Source: Candidatus Heimdallarchaeota archaeon
Lineage (GTDB): Archaea; Asgardarchaeota; Heimdallarchaeia; Heimdallarchaeales; Heimdallarchaeaceae
Assembly: GCA_030603365.1 (NCBI GenBank)
Contig: JAUVXV010000010.1
Coordinates: 1-64,000, forward strand
Direction: 5' to 3'
Length of the DNA: 64,000 nt
The notes below the pieces were generated by a model, which did not search any database, had not been told where the DNA came from, and saw nothing but the letters and a program-made list of their open reading frames with translations. Every line of letters begins with the position of its first letter. The stretch's first letter is position 1. This document shows, one piece after another, positions 48,505 to 58,318 of this stretch. Position numbers and translations under genes: made by a program.

Positions 48505-49389
48505 TTAGTGGGGATGCAACTCCACATTTCCTTCTTTATCAATAGTTGCTCCAGCATGTCTTAAAGCCCAACATGAAATAACTACTCCAACAGGCAAACT
48601 CGCTGGATGTCGAGCAGCGAATTCCATATGAACATCTAAAACTGATGGTCCTTCACCTAGACCCATTGCTCCTATTTCCAGTTTGTTTAAGATACTCAAA
48701 AGTTCTTTTTCAATTGAAGCAATACTTTCATCTTCATGGTACTTAAATAATGGTCGTAAAAGAGCCTTCTTTGCTAGGTTCATACACATATCTTCTCCTC
48801 CACCAACACCCACACCAACTGTATAAGGAGGACATGCGAGCGGACCAGCAGCAGCAACTGCTTCTACAACAAATTCTTTTACACCTTTGATACCTTTACC
48901 AGGAGGAACCATTTTCATTTTACCCACATTTGATGATCCTCCACCCTTAGGCATGGCAATGATTTCACATTTATCTCCCTCTACTAAATCGAAATAAAAC
49001 CATGGAACATATCCGCGGATACCAACGTTATTATTGGTGTTTCCTTTAAACATATCAACTGCATTAGGTCTTAATGGAACCTTTTCTGTTGCTCTCTTTG
49101 TTGCTTTGATCAGAGCTGTTTTAATCTCTGATTTTAGTGGAAACTTATCTCCTACTTTCACAAAGAAAGAAACAAGCCCAGTATCTTGGCACATAGGTTT
49201 GATTTCACTTTCTGCAATTCGAACATTTTCATTAATTGCATGTAATTGTGATTTACCTAAAGCTCCTTCTGTTGTATTTTCACTTTTTATTAAAACCTCT
49301 TTAACTTCAGTTGGTAGTTCAGTAGCAGCCAATTTTAACAATCCTACAGCTGTATCTTCTATTACTTGTGCTATATCCTTCATTATCAT
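48505..49389 (-). CDS. fumA: Class I fumarate hydratase alpha (N-terminal domain) subunit
   Basis: CQDTGLVSFFVKVG, GNTNNNVGIRGYVPW, MPKGGGSSNVGKMKM, GVGVGGGEDMCMNLAKKALLRPL. Confidence 0.9.
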   Translation of the reverse strand: MIMKDIAQVIEDTAVGLLKLAATELPTEVKEVLIKSENTTEGALGKSQLHAINENVRIAESEIKPMCQDTGLVSFFVKVGDKFPLKSEIKTALIKATKRATEKVPLRPNAVDMFKGNTNNNVGIRGYVPWFYFDLVEGDKCEIIAMPKGGGSSNVGKMKMVPPGKGIKGVKEFVVEAVAAAGPLACPPYTVGVGVGGGEDMCMNLAKKALLRPLFKYHEDESIASIEKELLSILNKLEIGAMGLGEGPSVLDVHMEFAARHPASLPVGVVISCWALRHAGATIDKEGNVELHPH

Positions 49390-49560
49390 CACAATTCCTG
49401 TAAAATTTTCTCTTTATTAGCTTCAATATTCTTTTTTGATTCTTCTGTTAAATTTCCACCATGTGTGTCAATTGTTATTGTCAAAGGACCAAATTCTTCT
49501 ACTTCGTAGACCCAGAAACATTCGGTTGAATGCATGTGTTTCACAGAAATAATTTGATTT
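49389..49560 (-). pseudogene. Duplicate 3'-end fragment of fumarase beta
   Basis: ...VKHMHSTECFWVYEVEEFGPLTITIDTHGGNLTEESKKNIEANKEKILQEL* matches the C-terminus of 52479-53075; stop overlaps the fumA start. Confidence 0.9.
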
Positions 49561-49635
49561 AAAATCTTGTGTTATATACTTATACTTATTTTGTAAAATC
49601 AAACGTAGTTATTGGAAGTTTAGGAGATAAATGCA

Positions 49636-52353
49636 TCAAATATCATTCCAATTTGAAACTATATAATCCCAGGTTTCTTCTAAAGCTATCTCAGGTGTGG
49701 AGTCAAGCACTTCCTTCCATATTTGAAATTGAATGTCTTCTACCAATTTATTAAATAAATTATTTTGTATAGGTAGGATAAATGTCCTATTAATCTCTTT
49801 TCTAATAGTCCACTTATCAACACCATATTTTGTTCCAAAACCTAAAAGAACTTCTCTCCAATCTCCATTACCTGTATAGTCAAATTGAACTTGTTTGTCA
49901 ACAACACGAATTCTAAACCCATTTCGAGGTTCAATAGAACTAGGTAAAAAAAACGACCAGTCATCTATTGTTTGGATATATTCTAGTATCCATGAAAAAA
50001 GAGTTGCCCAGACTTCTTTAAATTCAAATACTATTGCAAAAAGAAGTTTGATGTTAAAATCTCCTTCAGAATTTCTAAAATTATAGTTTGTTTTTAGAAA
50101 ATTTACTGGTTCTACAGGAATACCGGACTGAATAAGTCGTTTCTTCCAAGCATCAACTATCTGATTAGAGCTACTGAATTCAACTCCTCTTACATTGATT
50201 TTAAAAGGAAATTGTAAAAGCATTTTACTTAAAGATTCATTAGTTTTAAAAAATTGATTCAAATTCAATTTAACGCCAAACCAAGGTAATCTACCATTAA
50301 ACCCTACAACTTCAACTGGGGATATTGTTTTTCGATCAAAGAAAATTATAGGTTTAATTAATTTTGATTTATGATTTAGATTAAATCCATCTGGTACTTT
50401 ATAAGGTGGTTCTAAATCTCTTAATATTTTTTGTATCCAATTTGGATTATTTAAATAATGTTGCCAAATTTCTTTTTCACATTCAACATTTACACTATCA
50501 CTAACTAAGAGATCTCCAAAGAATTTAGCTTTCAATTTACTCCAACCACTAAAGAAATCAGATCCTTCTGTTATGCGATTTCTTTTGAAAATTTTTTCAA
50601 GTGAATAAGAACATTCCCAATGTTGATGAAATTTATAGGGTACTACACATTTGCTTTCGAAATTTTTGTCTAGTTTTTTAAATGTTTTTTGACCGAAATT
50701 ATTTAGGGTTTCTAGACAATGAAACATCGTCCCACAATTAAAAACTGAAAATTCTTCAATAATTTTCCTTTGGCTAAGAATCATAATTTCATAGTAGATA
50801 GTTCTTTGCATTTCATTAATCTTTTTAACTATTTCAAGTTCAGACATACCATCATGAATCAAACAAGGAGAGAGTTTATCCAGAGCTCCTTTCAAAATTG
50901 AATTCAGCATTGAATAGGTTGGGTATTTATCAGATGATTTTTTACCAGATTTTATCATGTCTTGAAGATTTGTATTAAAACAATCTAGAGATAATCTTAT
51001 TGTTCCATCTTTCGTTTTTACAAAGATTGGCAAAAATACATCTCGATGTATTTTGATTGATATAAATCTATTATTGTTATAACTTGTTCTAGTTTTTACT
51101 TTAAGTTCTATTTCTTGAACAGCTTCATCTGCAACGGTGAAATATCCGTTTTTTGTTACTAATTTATGTGCATTACCATGTTGAATTAAGGAAATTAATT
51201 GGTTTTGCTTTATAGCTCCCTTCAATATTCTATTAATTGTAATTTGAGAAAGCCCTGAATCTATCAGAACATTTCGTAAATTTCCTGATTTAATTTTTTT
51301 ATTAAAGTTGAAACCCACACCAGAAGTTGTGAATAAATATTTCTTTCTTAAAGCATCCACCAAATCATTTGCTTTCTTGAAACCAATCTTTAAATGGATA
51401 AGTTCCACATGTTTTGCTTTCAAAAATGAATCAATATCATCAAATATTTGTGTAGTAAATTTGATATTCTTACTTGTTCTAATATAGTCAAAAAAACCCC
51501 CCAAATCCTCCCCTACTTTCATTTCAACAATCTTAAGATCATACTTTGCAGATTTTCCTTTTCCAATTACTCCTAAAATAATGTCATCGAACCCATTGGA
51601 ACTGGAAAACTTACCTTTTAATCCTCTAATTAATATTTTATCTAGTTTTAATGAAACCCCATTGATATTCCAAAACCGCCGCATTTCATCTTTTTCGAAA
51701 TTTAATTTAATTTGAGCTTTTAGAAAACTCTCAGCTGTATGAGTACTTGTAATTCCTTTAACACCATATTTAGTCAATAGTACTCTTACATATGAATCAG
51801 ATTCTGAAGGTTCAAGAGGTGTCGAAAATTGTTTCAGATCTAGAGAATCAGAGGTTCTTTGATACTTTTGACAATTTCCATTTTTTGAATCATTATAATC
51901 CTTCAAAAAATGAATTCCAAGCTCATTTACATTTCTTTCTCCATATTGATTTAAAGGACCAAAAACCTTGTTGAGGTTTTCAGAATCATTAATGAGAGAA
52001 TTTACCCAATTATCGTAATTACTTTCTGGTTTTCCATGTAGATCGTTTATATCATTCCTAAGACGATTTGAATATTCAATACTCTCATTTAGGTGTGAAA
52101 TTAGAATCTTCTTAAACTGATTTTCGTTCTCCGTCAGATTATTTTGTATAACAAATCTACTCCTTACAAAATTTGAATTATCTTGTTTCATAGTTTCCAT
52201 ACTGAAATCCAAACTATCTTTATTTTGAGCAATTAACTTTGTTATTTGTTTTTTTATTTGCTTAATTGTTTTTAATTCATCTTCTATTTTCTTAAACAAA
52301 TTATCAGATTCTAGCTGTTTGTGAGCTTTGTTTTCATTTATTCTTGTATTCAT
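49636..52353 (-). CDS. Unknown 905-aa protein with PD-(D/E)XK-like motif, inserted between fumB and its tail duplicate
   Basis: N-terminal coiled coil; GFDDIILGVIGKGKSAKYDLKIVEMKVG (D...ExK); no other recognised family. Confidence 0.6.
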   Translation of the reverse strand: MNTRINENKAHKQLESDNLFKKIEDELKTIKQIKKQITKLIAQNKDSLDFSMETMKQDNSNFVRSRFVIQNNLTENENQFKKILISHLNESIEYSNRLRNDINDLHGKPESNYDNWVNSLINDSENLNKVFGPLNQYGERNVNELGIHFLKDYNDSKNGNCQKYQRTSDSLDLKQFSTPLEPSESDSYVRVLLTKYGVKGITSTHTAESFLKAQIKLNFEKDEMRRFWNINGVSLKLDKILIRGLKGKFSSSNGFDDIILGVIGKGKSAKYDLKIVEMKVGEDLGGFFDYIRTSKNIKFTTQIFDDIDSFLKAKHVELIHLKIGFKKANDLVDALRKKYLFTTSGVGFNFNKKIKSGNLRNVLIDSGLSQITINRILKGAIKQNQLISLIQHGNAHKLVTKNGYFTVADEAVQEIELKVKTRTSYNNNRFISIKIHRDVFLPIFVKTKDGTIRLSLDCFNTNLQDMIKSGKKSSDKYPTYSMLNSILKGALDKLSPCLIHDGMSELEIVKKINEMQRTIYYEIMILSQRKIIEEFSVFNCGTMFHCLETLNNFGQKTFKKLDKNFESKCVVPYKFHQHWECSYSLEKIFKRNRITEGSDFFSGWSKLKAKFFGDLLVSDSVNVECEKEIWQHYLNNPNWIQKILRDLEPPYKVPDGFNLNHKSKLIKPIIFFDRKTISPVEVVGFNGRLPWFGVKLNLNQFFKTNESLSKMLLQFPFKINVRGVEFSSSNQIVDAWKKRLIQSGIPVEPVNFLKTNYNFRNSEGDFNIKLLFAIVFEFKEVWATLFSWILEYIQTIDDWSFFLPSSIEPRNGFRIRVVDKQVQFDYTGNGDWREVLLGFGTKYGVDKWTIRKEINRTFILPIQNNLFNKLVEDIQFQIWKEVLDSTPEIALEETWDYIVSNWNDI

Positions 52354-52478
52354 GATGATAACTTCATATTATAATGCTAAAAATGATTTAAAAACTCATG
52401 AAAAAACATATAACTAAGTAAAAGTGGAAAAAGGGGTTAAGATTTAGAAATCTTAGTGAAAAAACCAAAATTATTTTT

Positions 52479-53075
52479 TTACAAGTTTTGTATAATTTTA
52501 TTTTTGTTCTCTTCTATCTTCTTTTTGCTTTTTTCAGTCATATTACCACCATGGGTATCAATTGTTATAGTTAAAGGACCAAAGTTTTCTACATCGAAGA
52601 GCCAAAGCGATTCGGGCATTCCCAACTCCTCAAACCAAAAAACGTCCTTGACTTTCTTTATTCTATTTGCTGCGAGTAGTGCAGCACCTCCTGTAAAGTA
52701 ACCATAAATGCATGTTTCCTCTTGGCATGCTTTTGTAGTTCTTTCTCCCATACCACCTTTACCTATGATGATACCTGGCTGGAAAACTCTAATGAATTCA
52801 TCTTGGAAAATTTCCATTCTTGCTGAAGTTGTTGGTCCTGCTGCAACAACAATCCATTCACCTTCTTCATTCTTCTTCATGACTGGACCGCAGTGGAAAA
52901 GACCAATCCCTTTGAAATCTACGGGAGGTTTTTCTCCTTTTTTATGCAGTTCCAATGCTTTTAGATGAGCCTCATCCCGAGCAGTTACAACCGTCCCTGT
53001 GAGATACACAATATCCCCAATAGATATTTTCTTCAAATCTTCTGGGGGAATTGGAGTAGTCAAATGATATTCCAT
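52479..53075 (-). CDS. fumB: Class I fumarate hydratase beta (C-terminal domain) subunit
   Basis: GDIVYLTGTVVTARDEAH, LFHCGPVMK, AAGPTTSARME, IIGKGGM, TIDTHGGNM. Confidence 0.9.
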   Translation of the reverse strand: MEYHLTTPIPPEDLKKISIGDIVYLTGTVVTARDEAHLKALELHKKGEKPPVDFKGIGLFHCGPVMKKNEEGEWIVVAAGPTTSARMEIFQDEFIRVFQPGIIIGKGGMGERTTKACQEETCIYGYFTGGAALLAANRIKKVKDVFWFEELGMPESLWLFDVENFGPLTITIDTHGGNMTEKSKKKIEENKNKIIQNL

Positions 53076-53200
53076 GAGTTTCGAGCTAACATAAATTATT
53101 TAATCTTTCGAAGGGGACTTATCGAATAGCTGAATAAACTAGTGCTAGTCAAAATTTTAAATAAGCGATAAAGATATACTATAAGATAAAGTGAGATTCA

Positions 53201-53971
53201 ATGACAACCATTTCTGACTTATTAGAAGAAGTTGCTCAGCTAGTTGTTGACGCTAATTCTATAGTTATCTTTACTGGTGCTGGAATAAGTACTCCAAGTG
53301 GCATTCCTGATTTTCGCTCTCCAGGAGGATTATGGGAAAAATATGACCCATTTGAGGTTTCATCAATGAGAGCGTTCAAGAAAGAGCCAGAAAAGGTTTG
53401 GGAATTTTTCAGAGATTTATATCAACAATTTGAGGATCCTCAGCCAAATCCTGCACATTTTGCAGTTACAGACATTCAAAAATTAAAGGGGAGTGATCAT
53501 GTTCATATTGTCACACAGAATATTGATGGACTTCACACAAAATCAGGAGCGAAAAATGTTTTTGAAATTCATGGAAATGCTGAAAAAATGCATTGCTACA
53601 AATGTGCTTTTGAGGAAGATTTGGATGTAGAAAAGCATCTTAATACTCACCCATACCCCAAATGTCCAAATTGTGAAAAACCACTCAAACCAAAAGTTGT
53701 GCTATTTGAAGAATTGTTAGATAATAATTTATTCCAAAGAGCATTAAGATTAGCAGTGAAGAGTGATTTAGCTATAGGTGTAGGCACAAGTCTAGGTGTT
53801 TTTCCTGCAGCAGATATTCTTTTGAGACCTCCTCCAAAAACAAAGAAAGTAATTTTTAATCTCACACCAACCTACTATGATCATTTAATACATTATAGAG
53901 TCAGAGGAGATATTGTAGATACTCTACCTGAATTGGTTAAAGAAGTTAAGAAAAAAATGAGTGACGAATAA
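53201..53971 (+). CDS. Sir2-family NAD-dependent protein deacylase
   Basis: FTGAGISTPSGIPDFRSPGGLW, TQNIDGLHTKSG, EIHGNAEKMHCYKC, CPNC. Confidence 0.92.
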   Translation: MTTISDLLEEVAQLVVDANSIVIFTGAGISTPSGIPDFRSPGGLWEKYDPFEVSSMRAFKKEPEKVWEFFRDLYQQFEDPQPNPAHFAVTDIQKLKGSDHVHIVTQNIDGLHTKSGAKNVFEIHGNAEKMHCYKCAFEEDLDVEKHLNTHPYPKCPNCEKPLKPKVVLFEELLDNNLFQRALRLAVKSDLAIGVGTSLGVFPAADILLRPPPKTKKVIFNLTPTYYDHLIHYRVRGDIVDTLPELVKEVKKKMSDE

Positions 53972-54054
53972 ATAGCAGTTTTTGAAGAAGATTACTACTT
54001 CCAGAAAGTTTAAAGTATTAAGTCCGTTAATTAATAGACATAAGGTAGATTTGA

Positions 54055-55059
54055 ATGTCATTTGATAAAGATCCTGAAGAATTCAAGAAAGAAGTACAAG
54101 AAGAAAGTACTTTTCAAAAAGAACTGCTTGATGCTGTAGAAGACCAAGCAGAGGAAATTGAGGAAGAAGAGGTCCGCTACAAACAGGAAGCCGTTAGGGA
54201 AGAAAAACCAAAGAAAAAGGAAATAGAAACTAGACCTACTCCAGCTCCTGTTGCAAAACCAGTAGATGAGAAGAAAAAGAAAAAGGAACCAAGAGTAGTA
54301 TATACTCATATAGATGTTGATCTATGGAGAACTAAATTACATAAAGAAGAATGGGGAATCAGAAAAGATGCTCAAAGAGCTCAGAAAGATAGACAGTGGA
54401 CAAGAGATATGGATCAACTTGGAACTGTAAAGATTGATGGAGAAGACTACGGGCTTCTAGCTATACGAGAGAAATCTTGGAAAGAAAAAGATCCTCTTGA
54501 AAGAAGATTTGTCATGAAAATGTTCTCTCCAAGTGGTTATTGGAGAGCTAGTATTGAAAGATTACAGGGAGAAAGTTTTGCTAATTCACTAGCAACAAAG
54601 GAACCTTCACCAGCTTATGTTTGTATTTTTAAACACACTCGAAATCTATTCCGAATTCGAAGATTAGCTCATTTCCCACGTTTCCAAGGTCAAATATTTG
54701 GTTTCAGTTATTTGGATGAAACTGATGTTTTTCATTCCTTTGTTATTGATGATAAACGATTACGTTTAGGTTCTGACTGGGTTGTAAAAGATATACATAA
54801 TAAAGTCATAGCTAAAATAAATGGTAAATTCATGAACATCGGTGGTAGATTCAAAATTGATATCTTCAACCAAAAATTGGCTAAAGACAAGACTTTCTTT
54901 AACACTCTAATCTTATTCAGTACTACACTTAGGTTCTATAGAGACATAAAGAAAAACATAAAGAAGGCACTTAAAGAGCTTAAAACTTCTGATGCAGAGG
55001 TTAAACTTGACGATAGTGAAACAAATCTTTACCTCAACCCTAGAAAGCTATCAATATAG
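54055..55059 (+). CDS. Hypothetical protein, charged coiled-coil N-terminus with possible LURP-one/tubby-like beta domain
   Basis: DWVVKDIHNKVIAKINGKFMNIGGRFKIDIFN pattern. Confidence 0.4.
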   Translation: MSFDKDPEEFKKEVQEESTFQKELLDAVEDQAEEIEEEEVRYKQEAVREEKPKKKEIETRPTPAPVAKPVDEKKKKKEPRVVYTHIDVDLWRTKLHKEEWGIRKDAQRAQKDRQWTRDMDQLGTVKIDGEDYGLLAIREKSWKEKDPLERRFVMKMFSPSGYWRASIERLQGESFANSLATKEPSPAYVCIFKHTRNLFRIRRLAHFPRFQGQIFGFSYLDETDVFHSFVIDDKRLRLGSDWVVKDIHNKVIAKINGKFMNIGGRFKIDIFNQKLAKDKTFFNTLILFSTTLRFYRDIKKNIKKALKELKTSDAEVKLDDSETNLYLNPRKLSI

Positions 55060-55148
55060 CTTTACTAGTTTCTCTTTATTTTTTCTTATTTCTCTAATAA
55101 ACAGTGTTTTTATACCTAAATAACATATTTTCTAAAGAAGGAAGGCTC

Positions 55149-56552
55149 ATGTCTATTGAAGTCAATATTCGTTTTAAATTAGCTTTTGATCTTATTCTTG
55201 AAGCTAGTGGAAGGATTGAAGACAAGGAATTGTTAAAATTTCTAAAAGAGAATCCAAAAAAGGAAAATGAATATCGTGCTTCTCCTCATAATTATCAGCT
55301 GATTCAGCGAATAATGAAAACTAAAAAATATATTGTTAATTCTTTTATTCTGGAGGATACAGATTTATCCGAAAATTATCTCAAGAGAATAGGAGTCAAA
55401 TTAGCATTAAGAGATTATCAGATAAAAGCTTTGGATGAATTTACAGATAATGATGGAATGGGCATAGTAATTCTTCCAACGGCAGCAGGTAAAACAATAA
55501 TAGGTTTGAAAGCGATCGAACGCTTAAAACAGAAAACAGTGATAGTTGTTCCTACAAAGAATCTTCTCTATCAATGGGTAGAACATTTAACAAAATATAC
55601 ATCTCTTACAAGAGATTTGATTGGACAACTTGGTGATCAAGTTCGAGATATAAAAGAGATAACAGTTACAACCTATGATAGTGCAAGATTGAACATCAAT
55701 GAATTGAGAAAACACTTTAATTTTATAATATTCGATGAAGCACATCATGCAGGAGCCAAGGAGACTCTTAAGGTATTAGAAGGTCTACCCTCAGCTTATA
55801 GACTGGGCTTAACAGCTACTCCAGATAGGTCAGATAAAGCTGAAGAAATTTTATTCGAACTAATTGGTAAACCCATAAAGGTAGCTAGAGTCACAGATCT
55901 AGCAGAAAATGGATATATTGCAAAATATCAGCATAAAGCCATCAAAGTTCAATTGGATCAGGACGAGAGAGAATTATATAATGATTATATGAAAACATAC
56001 AGAGGATATCTAAAAAGTAGGAACATTCAGATTCGTACGCCTGAAGATTATGAAAAATATTTAATTTTTCGAGTTAATCAAGATTTTAAGGCTAAGGAAG
56101 CTTTAGATTCTCACAGAAAAGCAAGAACTCTGGTTTTCTCATCCAAAGCAAAACTAAGAAAAGTTGAAGATTTATTAATCCAACATAAAAACGACCAGAT
56201 AATCATTTTTTCTGAGTTTAACGATATGGTTTATGATATTAGTAGAAGGCATTTGATTCCTGCAATTACTCATGAAACTAAAAGCAATGAACGCGAGGAT
56301 ATTCTGCAGAGGTTCAACCAAGGAGAATATTCCAAAATAGTTACAGGAAGAGTTCTAGACGAAGGGTGGGATTGTGGTAACGTTAATGTTGGTATAATTG
56401 TTAGCGGTACTGGGCAAGCAAGACAATTCATCCAAAGACTAGGAAGAATTTTACGACCTAAAGAAGGCGAGGCTCTACTCTATGAATTAATTACTCCTGA
56501 GTCTTTAGAAACTGGTACTGCTAGAAGAAGGAAAGATAGTGATGTGATTTAA
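55149..56552 (+). CDS. XPB-like SF2 helicase
   Basis: ILPTAAGKT, DEAHH, LTATPDR, QFIQRLGRILRP; followed by Bax1-like gene. Confidence 0.88.
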   Translation: MSIEVNIRFKLAFDLILEASGRIEDKELLKFLKENPKKENEYRASPHNYQLIQRIMKTKKYIVNSFILEDTDLSENYLKRIGVKLALRDYQIKALDEFTDNDGMGIVILPTAAGKTIIGLKAIERLKQKTVIVVPTKNLLYQWVEHLTKYTSLTRDLIGQLGDQVRDIKEITVTTYDSARLNINELRKHFNFIIFDEAHHAGAKETLKVLEGLPSAYRLGLTATPDRSDKAEEILFELIGKPIKVARVTDLAENGYIAKYQHKAIKVQLDQDERELYNDYMKTYRGYLKSRNIQIRTPEDYEKYLIFRVNQDFKAKEALDSHRKARTLVFSSKAKLRKVEDLLIQHKNDQIIIFSEFNDMVYDISRRHLIPAITHETKSNEREDILQRFNQGEYSKIVTGRVLDEGWDCGNVNVGIIVSGTGQARQFIQRLGRILRPKEGEALLYELITPESLETGTARRRKDSDVI

Positions 56553-58264
56553 TGAGAATAGCATTAGCAGAATTTGAATTTGACATCAAAGGTTCAGGAA
56601 ATAAAGCTACCTTTCACCCTCTATTTCTCAATCCTACAGAAAAAAACAAAGTACAGGCATTTATTCAGTTCCTCAATAATAGTCTGGGGTCTAAAAAAGC
56701 AGACATTAATTTTGAGATTCTAGATGATTTATTTACATCATATAAAATTATTAGATCTCTACAAGTTTCATCTTTGAGATTCTTTTCATTAAATTCACAA
56801 ACCTTTAGTGATATTCTGCAAGAGGGTAAGTCTTCAACTAAAGGTTCAAGCGATATCATTTCGTTCATATCTGAAAAAACCTCTTCAAATTTAGATATTC
56901 TAAGAATGGAGGTTGTTCAGTTTAGAAATAAAATCTTTGATTACTTGAATAAGAACAATAAGGGGTTTGTTAGTTTATCTGAGAGAGAAGAACATGTCAC
57001 TAAACTAGAAAGTGAATTTGGTTTACCTGCTAAATCACTTGATACATTGATGTATATTGATCTTGATTCAGAGAAAGTTTTAACCAAAAGTGATGAGGTT
57101 GACCCTGTTCAACTTATTCGGTTCTATAATTATGATATTGTTGATACTACTCTGTCTTTCTCAATCGATTTACAAATGAGGTTAAAGAGTCTTCCCGGTT
57201 ATTTAGCGAAGAAACTTGTTTATTTTTCAAAGAAAAATTATGTTTTTAGTGATATCGTTTTAGAAGAGGAAGGTTACAGAATTACAATTGAACCGCCATT
57301 GGAAATGTTTAGAGAGAAAGGTGGGTGGGGGAGGAATATTGCAAACGTCGCAACCTACATCCTGAGAGTTTTATTACGAGAAGAAATCCCATTTCAACTT
57401 AATGCAATAGTCGAACCCAGAAACAGAAAATCTCTGTTTAAATTGGATTCTCAGGAACTACCAATTTTACCATCTTTTAGAACAGAGGAAGAGGATATGG
57501 TTTTCAGACCCGCGATAGATTCAAAGGTAGAAGATCAATTCTTAAAATCCTGGAGAAATTACCATGGATGGAAAGCGATACCTGAACCAGAAGCAATTAT
57601 TGTAGGTAAGAAAATGTATGTTCCAGACTTCCTTCTTGAAAGAGGAGATAAAACCATCTTTTTGGAAATTGTCGGATTTTATACATCAAAATATATTCAA
57701 AAGAAAAAGAATCAAATGTCTGAATTAGATAAATTGGGAGTGTCTATTATCTATCTTATTGATGAGAACCTACAAACTCATTTTGCAAATCTTCGGAATA
57801 ATAAAATACTCTATTATTCAGGAACTAAAATTCCAAACCAGGATCTTATTAGATTGCTTGATAAGGATTATTCTGATTTTGAGGAAAGATTACCGAAATT
57901 CCAAGAAACATTGATTCGAGTATGTAAGAATATAGCAGAAAATGGATCTCTTTTAACATTACAAGAATTGAATGGTGAATTACAAACTTATTCTGATAGT
58001 GAAACTGAGAGACTCATGGCATCCGAAAATGTTATTGATATTTTACAAAATCATCAAGTTGTTATGCTTCCAAGTTTTGGTCTAGTAAGTGATGTAATAG
58101 TACAAAAAGTGAAGGATTACATGATTAAAACAAAGAAAATATCCTTGTCCTCGCTAAAAGAAGTATATCCTAAATACAAGGATGCATTAATTGCTATATG
58201 TCAACACATAGGTTGCTCTGTTAAATGGAAATCGATAGATAAAGTAGAGATATCTATGAAATAA
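56552..58264 (+). CDS. Bax1-like (DUF790) XPB-partner nuclease
   Basis: VPDFLLERGDKTIFLEIVGFYTSKY nuclease motif; directly downstream of XPB with overlapping codons. Confidence 0.85.
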   Translation: MRIALAEFEFDIKGSGNKATFHPLFLNPTEKNKVQAFIQFLNNSLGSKKADINFEILDDLFTSYKIIRSLQVSSLRFFSLNSQTFSDILQEGKSSTKGSSDIISFISEKTSSNLDILRMEVVQFRNKIFDYLNKNNKGFVSLSEREEHVTKLESEFGLPAKSLDTLMYIDLDSEKVLTKSDEVDPVQLIRFYNYDIVDTTLSFSIDLQMRLKSLPGYLAKKLVYFSKKNYVFSDIVLEEEGYRITIEPPLEMFREKGGWGRNIANVATYILRVLLREEIPFQLNAIVEPRNRKSLFKLDSQELPILPSFRTEEEDMVFRPAIDSKVEDQFLKSWRNYHGWKAIPEPEAIIVGKKMYVPDFLLERGDKTIFLEIVGFYTSKYIQKKKNQMSELDKLGVSIIYLIDENLQTHFANLRNNKILYYSGTKIPNQDLIRLLDKDYSDFEERLPKFQETLIRVCKNIAENGSLLTLQELNGELQTYSDSETERLMASENVIDILQNHQVVMLPSFGLVSDVIVQKVKDYMIKTKKISLSSLKEVYPKYKDALIAICQHIGCSVKWKSIDKVEISMK

Positions 58265-58318
58265 GTAGATAATTGTTGCGACGAAACATTCTTTTAAGAT
58301 ATATTATATTGTTATGCA

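Noticed and set aside
53201-53971. Sir2 protein as part of a defense system with the HerA-like ATPase
   Set aside because: Canonical compact sirtuin with zinc motif, 12 kb away and on the opposite strand; more likely housekeeping.
54058-54309. Phe/Leu-rich minus-strand ORF within 54055-55059
   Set aside because: Antisense of a Lys/Glu-rich coiled-coil region; no independent coding evidence.
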